Shown here one piece after another: positions 49,818 to 57,156 of a DNA stretch of 64,000 bases. Under the pieces are notes generated by a model. It was not told the DNA's origin and made no database searches. It saw nothing but the letters and a program-made list of their open reading frames with translations. The position numbers and the translations under genes are program-made. The stretch comes from Rhizobacter sp. GTDB lineage: Bacteria; Pseudomonadota; Gammaproteobacteria; Burkholderiales; Burkholderiaceae_C. Position 1 is the first letter of the stretch; each line of letters opens with the position of its first letter. The stretch spans positions 1 to 64,000 of the forward strand of contig JANXWV010000015.1 of the NCBI GenBank assembly GCA_025350965.1, written 5' to 3'.

Positions 49818-50483
49818 ATGTATACCAAAATTGTCGTTGCGCTGGGTGTGTTGGTGGTGTCCGGGGCCTCTTCGGGCAAGACGGTCAACATCACCGACTT
49901 CACGTTTGCCGGCCCCGTGGCGGCGGCCATCACCGGCGGGCCCGTGGCCGGGGTTGAAAACGTGCCGGCAGGGCAGTTCGTCGGCACGCTCGACGGCGCT
50001 TCTTTCAACGCCTATTGCGCCGAACTCGACCAAAGCTTCAATCTGGGAGGCACCTACAGCTACGACGTGCGTGACCCGTACACGCACTTCACCCCGCAAA
50101 AGGCCAACGCGCTCAGCCGCCTTTTCACCGCCACGGCGAGCTTCGTGACCGATGCCGACACCTCGGGTGCCATGCAGGCTGCCATCTGGGAGATCCTCTA
50201 CGAGACCGGCGCCACGCTTGATGTGTCGAGCGGCAGTTTCATGACCGCGCCGGCTCCGAACGATGTCGGCGCCATCGCGGCCTTCTCCGCCATCAATGGC
50301 ATCCTGGGCAACCTGGGCCAGTACGGCGCCAATGTGCAGCTCGACATTCTTTACAACGCCACCTCACAAGACTTCGTCATCGTGCACGATGTGCCCGAGC
50401 CCGGCACTTGGGCGCTGATGTTCGCGGGCCTCGGCGTGATCGGTGCAGTTGCCCGCCGCCGCAAGTTGGCGCTGCGAGGCTGA
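49818..50483 (+). CDS. PEP-CTERM sorting domain protein with thioester-domain-like motifs
   Basis: SD gggag 8 nt before ATG 49818; N-term hydrophobic MYTKIVVALGVLVVSGA; C-term VPEPGTWALMFAGLGVIGAVARRRK; YCAELDQ and MQAAIWEILYE motifs. Confidence 0.88.
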   Translation: MYTKIVVALGVLVVSGASSGKTVNITDFTFAGPVAAAITGGPVAGVENVPAGQFVGTLDGASFNAYCAELDQSFNLGGTYSYDVRDPYTHFTPQKANALSRLFTATASFVTDADTSGAMQAAIWEILYETGATLDVSSGSFMTAPAPNDVGAIAAFSAINGILGNLGQYGANVQLDILYNATSQDFVIVHDVPEPGTWALMFAGLGVIGAVARRRKLALRG

Positions 50484-50553
50484 GCGCGCCACCGACTCGA
50501 ACCCATGGGCGCCTCGGCGCCCATTTTCATGTGAAATGTTGGTGGTCGCCGAA

Positions 50554-51333
50554 TCACGGCACGAGCGACACGTCTCCGAAGTACGACAGGCTGCGGCCGT
50601 GCGTGTTGTCGGCATCGGCCGACACCGCCACACCGGTGATCTCGGGGTATTTGCCACCCGACTCGTCACCGAACATGCGCTGGTAATCGGCCCCGACGTT
50701 GCGCTTGTGTGACACCCACTGGCCCAGCCGCGCGGTACCCGTTTCGAGCACGAGAAAGCGGATGCGCTTGGTGAACGGGCTGGCCAGGCCGGTGTCCACC
50801 GGCAGCTTGTTGTCCCACACGTAGCACAGGGTCTCGGTCGGCACCTCTTGCCCCGACACCGACTGCGCCAGCGCGAGCTTGGTGCGTTCACCGAACGGCA
50901 GCTTGGCGCCGTCGAAGGCGAAGAACACACACAGCTTGGCGGCCGAGTCTTCACCGCTCTTGACCTTGAGGTCGGCCTCTTCGACCAGCTTGTCGACCCG
51001 CCAGCGCCAGCTCAGGGTCGTCTTCTCGGACGACGGCGTTCGCAGCGCATGCACGAGGTTGCCGTACGAGCCATCGGCCTCGACCTTCAGCACCCTTGAG
51101 CCGTTCAGGTCGGACACCGCGAAGCGTGTGGCCACCTTGTTTGGCAACGTGGCGAACTTCCAGGTCGCCGGGGGATCCCCGACCGGCGCTGCAGAGAACG
51201 CCGAGATGGCGCTGACGGGCGGTTCGTCAGCCGCGTGCGTGGCAGCCCCCACGGCACTTGCCAGGACGGCAACAGCAAAGCGAGGCCACCAGGCGCGGCA
51301 CATCGCAATAGGGAACGGGGTTCGGGCGTTCAT
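50554..51333 (-). CDS. DUF3047 domain-containing secreted protein
   Basis: TLSWRWRVDKLVEEADLKVKSGEDSAAKLCVFFAFDG...; QWVSHKRNVGADYQRMFGDESGGKYPEITGVAVSADADNT; N-terminal signal. Confidence 0.85.
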   Translation of the reverse strand: MNARTPFPIAMCRAWWPRFAVAVLASAVGAATHAADEPPVSAISAFSAAPVGDPPATWKFATLPNKVATRFAVSDLNGSRVLKVEADGSYGNLVHALRTPSSEKTTLSWRWRVDKLVEEADLKVKSGEDSAAKLCVFFAFDGAKLPFGERTKLALAQSVSGQEVPTETLCYVWDNKLPVDTGLASPFTKRIRFLVLETGTARLGQWVSHKRNVGADYQRMFGDESGGKYPEITGVAVSADADNTHGRSLSYFGDVSLVP

Positions 51334-51470
51334 CTCGCATCCTCATCTGATTGGGGTCGGCAGCCCATCTGCGCGACGCACTGCCTTGTTTGTACCCGAG
51401 ATGCGGGGAGTGTGCCCGCCCGGCGATGCGGCCAAAATCGGGGCCGCCGCGCTGGTGCGCGTGAAGAAGG

Positions 51471-52181
51471 ATGCCTGTCTTGCCTGCCGACCTGTTTGCC
51501 AATGCCTACGCCAGCGTGATGGCGTACTTCTATGCGGCGCGTTCGTCGCCGGCCGAGATCATGGCGATCGTGGCGGTGATCATCGGCGGCGCGTTCGTCA
51601 TGACCTCGTCGTTCGTGAAGACCATGATCCCGCTGCGCTGGCTGGCCATCGGCAGCAACATCGGCTTCGTCTGCTACGGGGCGCTGCACCCGTCGATCCC
51701 GATGCTGGTGCTGCACCTGGTCATGTTGCCCGTCAATGTGTTCCGCCTGAAGGAGATGGTGCAACTCACGCGGCGCATCAGCGCAGTGGAGCGCAAGGCC
51801 GACCTCTCCGGCATCTGGCTGCGGCCGTACATGCGCAGCAACGAATATGCGGCCGGCGCAGTGCTGTTTCGCCTGGGCGACCGTGGCAACCGGCTCTACC
51901 TGCTGGCCGACGGTGAGATCGAACTGGTCGAGATCGGCGCGCGCATCACACCGGGCGAGATCTTCGGCGAGATCGCTTTCTTCGCCCCCGACCGGCGCCG
52001 CCGCCTCACGGCACGGTGCGTGAGCCACTGCACCGTGCTGTCGATCGACGAGAGCACCGTGCGCCAGCTTTACCATCAGAACCCGGCGTTCGGTTTCAAG
52101 CTGACGACCCTGGTTGCGGGCCGCCTGTCAGCCGATGTGAACCGGCTCACCGAGGCTCTGCACGGCCGCTCTGCGGCGTAG
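51471..52181 (+). CDS. Three-TM protein with C-terminal cyclic-nucleotide-binding domain (Popeye-like architecture)
   Basis: Hydrophobic IMAIVAVIIGGAFVM, WLAIGSNIGFVCYGAL, IPMLVLHLVMLPVNVF; then GAVLFRLGDRGNRLYLLADGEIEL...ITPGEIFGEIAFFAPDRRRRLTARC CNB. Confidence 0.85.
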   Translation: MPVLPADLFANAYASVMAYFYAARSSPAEIMAIVAVIIGGAFVMTSSFVKTMIPLRWLAIGSNIGFVCYGALHPSIPMLVLHLVMLPVNVFRLKEMVQLTRRISAVERKADLSGIWLRPYMRSNEYAAGAVLFRLGDRGNRLYLLADGEIELVEIGARITPGEIFGEIAFFAPDRRRRLTARCVSHCTVLSIDESTVRQLYHQNPAFGFKLTTLVAGRLSADVNRLTEALHGRSAA

Positions 52182-52217
52182 CGCGTCGGTTCGGCGCGCG
52201 CTGTTGGCGTCGCGCCC

Positions 52218-52646
52218 TCAGCTTGCCGCCAGCGACGACGCGATCGACTGGATCGCCTCTTTCAGCTTCGCGCGGGCGAGTTCCTGGCACTGCTCTTTCG
52301 ACAGGCTGGGCACCGCGTCGAAGGCCGTGGCCGACTTCTCGGGTGCGAACACCACGGTCTTGCCACGCAGCGGCAGCAGCATGGCGCGCGCCGTGACCAC
52401 GCAGGTCTTCGATTCGGTGAAACCGCCGCCCACGTCGCTGACGAAGCGCCACCGGTTCGCCGGGTAGAGCTTCTTGACCTTCGCCGGAAGGGTGTCGCCC
52501 CACAACTTTTCGGTCGTTGCCTCGTCGACCAGGAAGCTCGCCGACTTGTCGACGCTGATGGGCTTGACCTTGGCCGCCGGCCCCGCCGCGACGGCACTGA
52601 CCGCCATCAACAAAGGAACGAGCGAGCTGACGATTCTGAAGTTCAT
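52218..52646 (-). CDS. Hypothetical secreted protein
   Basis: MNFRIVSSLVPLLMAVSAVAAGPAAK signal peptide; 142 aa, no recognised domain. Confidence 0.7.
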   Translation of the reverse strand: MNFRIVSSLVPLLMAVSAVAAGPAAKVKPISVDKSASFLVDEATTEKLWGDTLPAKVKKLYPANRWRFVSDVGGGFTESKTCVVTARAMLLPLRGKTVVFAPEKSATAFDAVPSLSKEQCQELARAKLKEAIQSIASSLAAS

Positions 52647-52783
52647 GAAGGGCCTTCGGTGGGGGAACAGGTTGCACGTCGCGCGGCGCGGCTGGCCATC
52701 GGCGCTGCACGGCAGACCGATGCGATTTTGCTGCATGCCGCACCCGCCCGGCAACCACGCGCCGTGGCGCTATCGTTCACGCC

Positions 52784-54148
52784 ATGACCGCCAACCTGCG
52801 CCACACACTCCTGTCGTTCCGTGACCTGCTGGCCACGGCCGGGCCGTTCATCGGCATCACGGTCGTTCTGCTGGTGCTGGCCTACGTCGTGCTCGACCCG
52901 ACACCACCGCGCAAGGTGGTGCTGGCCACTGGCGCGGCGCAGGGCGCGTACGCCGAGTTCGGCAAACGCTATGCCGATGTGCTCAAGGGCTACGGCGTGC
53001 AGGTGGAGTTGCGCAACACCCAGGGCGCGGCCGAGAACCTGCAACTGCTGCGCGACCCGAACTCGGGCGTGGACATCGCCTTCGTGCAAGGTGGCGCCGA
53101 CGAGAGCCTGCGCGCGGCCGACGACGACGACGCCCGGCTCGTCTCGCTCGGCAGCCTCTTCTACGAGCCGGTGTGGCTGTTCTATCGCACCGACTCTGCG
53201 CAGCGCCTGCTGAAGAGCCCGGCGCTCGAGTCGCTGTCGCAACTGGCCGGCTGGCGCCTGAACATCGGCGCGCCCGGCAGTGGCGCGCCCAACCTGATGG
53301 ACAAGCTGATCGATGCGAACCACATCGACCTGCCCACCCTCACGTTGATGCGCCAGCCGGCCACGCCGGCCGTGGTGGACCTGCTGGCAGGCGACATCGA
53401 CGCGCTGGTCTTCGCCTCGGCGCCTGAATCGCTGCTGGTGCAGATGCTGTTGCAGGCGCCGGGCATCGCGCTCTTCGACTTCGGCCAGGCCGATGCCTAT
53501 TCGCGCCGCTTCGCCTTCCTGAGTGCGGTGACGCTGCCGCGCGGCGTGGTCGACCTGGCGCGCGACCTGCCGGCACGCGACGTGCGCCTGATCGCCCCCA
53601 CCGCCACGCTGGTGGCACGCACCGGCACGCACCCGGCTTTGATCCAGCTGTTCATGCAGGCCGCCCAGCAGATCCACAGCACACCCGGCTGGTTCCAGCG
53701 CAAGCGCGAGTTCCCCAACCCAGGCAGCACCGAGCAGCCGCTGGCCAAGGAAGCGCAACGCTTCTACGCCAACGGCACGCCGCTGTTGCAGCGCTACCTG
53801 CCGTTCTGGCTGGCCAACCTGGTGGACAGGATGTGGCCGGTGCTGCTGTCGATCCTGGCGATCCTGATTCCGGTGTCGCGCATGGTGCCGCCGCTGTACG
53901 AGTTCCGCATTCGCTCGCGCGTGTTCCGCTGGTACGGGCAGTTGCGCAGCGTCGAAGACGCCATCGGCAAGCGCCCCGCGACCGAGTTGCTGGGTGAGCT
54001 TGCCGCCATCGAAACGCATGTCGAGCACGTCACCGTGCCGCTGAGCTATGCCGACGAGCTGTACGCGCTGCGCAGCCACATCCAGATGGTGGGCAACCGG
54101 CTGCGCGCGGCCTTGCCCGGCCCGCCCGCGATCGGCCCTGCTGCATGA
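52784..54148 (+). CDS. TAXI-family solute-binding protein with N- and C-terminal TM segments
   Basis: VVLATGAAQGAYAEFGKRYADVLKGYGVQVELRNTQGAAENLQLLRDPNSGVDIAFVQGG. Confidence 0.88.
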   Translation: MTANLRHTLLSFRDLLATAGPFIGITVVLLVLAYVVLDPTPPRKVVLATGAAQGAYAEFGKRYADVLKGYGVQVELRNTQGAAENLQLLRDPNSGVDIAFVQGGADESLRAADDDDARLVSLGSLFYEPVWLFYRTDSAQRLLKSPALESLSQLAGWRLNIGAPGSGAPNLMDKLIDANHIDLPTLTLMRQPATPAVVDLLAGDIDALVFASAPESLLVQMLLQAPGIALFDFGQADAYSRRFAFLSAVTLPRGVVDLARDLPARDVRLIAPTATLVARTGTHPALIQLFMQAAQQIHSTPGWFQRKREFPNPGSTEQPLAKEAQRFYANGTPLLQRYLPFWLANLVDRMWPVLLSILAILIPVSRMVPPLYEFRIRSRVFRWYGQLRSVEDAIGKRPATELLGELAAIETHVEHVTVPLSYADELYALRSHIQMVGNRLRAALPGPPAIGPAA

Positions 54149-55575
54149 CACGGCCGCGCGTCGCCATCATCGGTTGCGGCTTCGGCGGGCTCGAAGCGGT
54201 GAAGGCGCTGAGCCACGCCGATGTGGAGATCACGCTGCTCGACCGCACCAACCACCACCTGTTCCAGCCCCTGCTGTATCAAGTGGCGACTGCCGGCTTG
54301 AGCGCACCCGCGGTGAGCGCGCCGATCCGCCACACGCTGCGCCGCCAGATGAAGCGCGGTAACCTGACCATCCTGCAAGCCGAGGTCACAGGCATCGACG
54401 CCGCCCGACGCGAGCTGCGGCTCGATGACGATCAACGCATCGGCTACGACCACCTCATCGTGGCGGCAGGTGCCACCCACAGCTACTTCGGCCATGACGA
54501 CTGGGCCGCGCACGCCCCCGGCCTGAAGACGCTGGCCGATGCCTTTGCAATACGCGCCCGCGTGATCGGCGCCTTCGAGCGGGCCGAGCGTTGCACCGAG
54601 CCGGCCGCGTGCGAACCCTGGCTCACCTTCGTCGTCATCGGCGCCGGCCCCACGGGCGTCGAGATGGCCGGCACGATGACCGAGATCGCGCACCACACGC
54701 TGCCGCAAGAGTTCCGCCGCATCGACTCGACCCGTGCCCGCGTCGTGCTCATCGAAGGCTCCGACCGAGTGCTCGGCGCCTTCGTGCCGCAGCTCTCGCA
54801 GCGTGCCCGAGAGCAGCTCGACAAGCTCGGTGTCGATGTGCGCACGGGCTGCAAGGTGACCGGCATCGACGCAGACGGCGTCGACTATGAAACCCGTGCG
54901 AATGGCACCGGCAACGAGACGCCCGACGGCGAAGCCGTCAGCACTCACCGCCTGCACAGCAGGACGGTCATCTGGGCGGCCGGCGTGGCTGGCTCACCAC
55001 TCGGCAAGGCGCTTGCACAGACCACCGGCGCGACCCTCGACCGCGCCGGGCGCGTGTTGGTCGAACCCGACCTCAGCGTCGCCGGCCACCCCGAGATCAG
55101 CGTCATCGGCGACCTGGCATCGGCCAAGAGTTACGAACATGGTCAAGGCCAAGGCGAGCCCAAGGCGGTGCCCGGTGTCAGCCCCGGCGCGAAGCAGATG
55201 GGCCGCGCCGCAGCGGCCAACCTGCTGCGGCGCATCGAGGGCGAAGCCACGCAGCCGTTCAGGTACGTGGACTACGGCAACCTCGCGACCATCGGCCGCA
55301 AGGCGGCGGTGGTGGACCTGACGGTCCCCGTTGTCGGCGCCATCCGCTTCTCGGGCTACTTCGCATGGCTGTTCTGGCTGTTCGCGCACATCTGGTTCCT
55401 GATCGGCTTTCGCAACCGGCTGATGGTGATGCTGGATTGGGGCTGGGCCTACTTGACCTACGAGCGCGCCGCGCGGGTGGTGGCCGAGCCGCCATCGGTG
55501 CGAACGCCCGACTCGCTGCAGGGCGGCCCGAGGGTGTCAACCCAAAGTAGAAATGTCCCCTTCTGCCCCAAGTAG
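54145..55575 (+). CDS. NAD(P)/FAD-dependent oxidoreductase (NDH-2 type); 3' end altered by IS insertion
   Basis: RVAIIGCGFGGLEAVKAL; FVVIGAGPTGVEMAGTMTEIAH; VIGDLASAKS; last 13 codons encoded by IS left end. Confidence 0.93.
   Translation: MTRPRVAIIGCGFGGLEAVKALSHADVEITLLDRTNHHLFQPLLYQVATAGLSAPAVSAPIRHTLRRQMKRGNLTILQAEVTGIDAARRELRLDDDQRIGYDHLIVAAGATHSYFGHDDWAAHAPGLKTLADAFAIRARVIGAFERAERCTEPAACEPWLTFVVIGAGPTGVEMAGTMTEIAHHTLPQEFRRIDSTRARVVLIEGSDRVLGAFVPQLSQRAREQLDKLGVDVRTGCKVTGIDADGVDYETRANGTGNETPDGEAVSTHRLHSRTVIWAAGVAGSPLGKALAQTTGATLDRAGRVLVEPDLSVAGHPEISVIGDLASAKSYEHGQGQGEPKAVPGVSPGAKQMGRAAAANLLRRIEGEATQPFRYVDYGNLATIGRKAAVVDLTVPVVGAIRFSGYFAWLFWLFAHIWFLIGFRNRLMVMLDWGWAYLTYERAARVVAEPPSVRTPDSLQGGPRVSTQSRNVPFCPK
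55519..55534. repeat. 16-bp direct repeat, left copy (target-site duplication)
   Basis: cagggcggcccgaggg, identical to 57073-57088. Confidence 0.85.
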
Positions 55576-57072
55576 AGATGTCCCCTGGGACGTCTTACGT
55601 TTCAGGGTTGGCTGCGGGTTGCGGCCGGCGGCGCAGGGCGAAGCCCGCAGGCGCCGGGCGCAACCCGCAGCGGCAGGATCGAGGCCGTGTCGGGGCGGTA
55701 GATGCCCTGGGCGCGCTGGCTGTCCTGGTAGGCAAGTTCAGCGGTCAGACGGGCAAGGCGCTCGCGTTCAGCGTCGCCAGTGGTCTTGCGAAGCGGCTCG
55801 AGCTTGGTGTCCAGCGTCTTGGCATCGGCGAACTTGCTGCGGCTCAGATGGTCATGGCAGGCAAAGCGCCGGTAGCGCAGCGCCTGGCCTCGGTAGCTCA
55901 GAGCGAGATCGCCGCCTGCGTGCTGCACGATATCGACCATCGCCCTCGCCTTGGGCGCGTGCGGCTGGCTCGGCTCGATCTGCACAACCTCGCCTTCAAA
56001 GCGACACGCCCCCTGCGCGCTGAGCTGACGCTGATGGTGCAGCGCGCAGATGTTGCGCAGCCCCTCGGGTGTGCCGCGCCACGGCCGGTGCAGCTCCGCC
56101 GCCTCCCGCGCGGGCACGGCAAAGCGCAGGTTGTGCTGGTGCAGGTAACCCTCGAGCCAGACGTTGGCCGTGTCCATGTCGCTCACACCGTCCAGGCGCA
56201 GCGCCTTGCACATGCGGTCTTGCAGCGTCTGGAACAGCCGCTCGACGCGCCCCTTGGCCTGCGGCGTGCGCGCGCAGATGGGCTCGATGCGCAGTTGCAG
56301 GAGCGCCCGCTCGAACTGCGTGGGCTTGGGGTCCTCGGCGTCGGCTTTGGTAAAGATGCCGTGCCGGTCGCTGTAGAGCGCCAGCGGCGCGCCGTGGCGC
56401 TGTACCACCTCGCGCAGCACCGCGAAGTACGCTTGGGTGGTTTCTTGCGGCGTGAAGCGCGCGCCCAGCACCCGTCCCGTGGCATCGTCGATGAAGGCGA
56501 TCAGGCAACACTTGATCGCACGGCTCTCGAACCAAGCGTGGTGGCTGCCGTCGATCTGCACCAACTCGCCCAAGCAGGCCCGACGCTCGCGGGGGCTGTG
56601 CACCCGCTTGGCCCGCCGCAGCTTGGGCTTCCACAGCCCGGCCTGGGTCATCCAGCCGCGCAGCAGCTCGGTGCTGTGGCCGAACCCGTGCTCGCTGGCG
56701 AGGTACTCACGCGCGAGCTCGGGCCCGAAGTCGGCATAGCGCTGGACAACGAGCGCCATGAAGTGCTCCCGCACGTCCGGCGCAATCCGCCGGTTGCTCG
56801 GCACACCCCTGCGGCGCGAGATCAACCCCGCCGGCCCTTCGTCACGTACCCGACGGCACAGCCTCTTGACCTGGCGCACCGACACGTCGAGCAGCTTCGC
56901 CGCCCGAGCCTGCGGCACTTCGCCATCAACTACGCGCTGTATCACCGCAAACCGCTCGGCTTCCCTCGAACTCATCAGTCCCATCCCCATTCCGTCCACC
57001 AGACCCCCTTCATGGTTCGCAAGGGGACACTTCTATCTGGGGCGCAGGGGACATTACTGTTTGGGGCTCACA
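55535..57072. mobile_element. Complete insertion sequence, ISNCY/IS1202-like
   Basis: Flanked by 16-bp direct repeats. Imperfect TIRs: left TGTCAACCCAAAGTAGAAATGTCCCCTTCTGCCCCAAGTAGAGATGTCCCCT; right (rc) TGTGAGCCCCAAACAGTAATGTCCCCTGCGCCCCAGATAGAAGTGTCCCCT. Right edge +/-1 nt. Confidence 0.9.
55602..56999 (-). CDS. DDE transposase, ISNCY-like (HTH + rve)
   Basis: MSSREAERFAVIQRVVDGEVPQARAAKLLDVSVRQVKRLCRRVRDEG HTH; LVQIDGSHHAWF, LALYSDRHGIF, RTPQAKGRVERLFQTLQDRM DDE motifs. Confidence 0.93.
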   Translation of the reverse strand: MDGMGMGLMSSREAERFAVIQRVVDGEVPQARAAKLLDVSVRQVKRLCRRVRDEGPAGLISRRRGVPSNRRIAPDVREHFMALVVQRYADFGPELAREYLASEHGFGHSTELLRGWMTQAGLWKPKLRRAKRVHSPRERRACLGELVQIDGSHHAWFESRAIKCCLIAFIDDATGRVLGARFTPQETTQAYFAVLREVVQRHGAPLALYSDRHGIFTKADAEDPKPTQFERALLQLRIEPICARTPQAKGRVERLFQTLQDRMCKALRLDGVSDMDTANVWLEGYLHQHNLRFAVPAREAAELHRPWRGTPEGLRNICALHHQRQLSAQGACRFEGEVVQIEPSQPHAPKARAMVDIVQHAGGDLALSYRGQALRYRRFACHDHLSRSKFADAKTLDTKLEPLRKTTGDAERERLARLTAELAYQDSQRAQGIYRPDTASILPLRVAPGACGLRPAPPAATRSQP

Positions 57073-57088
57073 CAGGGCGGCCCGAGGG
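57073..57088. repeat. 16-bp direct repeat, right copy (target-site duplication)
   Basis: cagggcggcccgaggg, identical to 55519-55534. Confidence 0.85.
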
Positions 57089-57156
57089 CCGGCGGCTCCT
57101 AAAATCGAGTACTTCGGCCGGCACAACCGACGCCAGAATTAACAGGACGCCCCACC

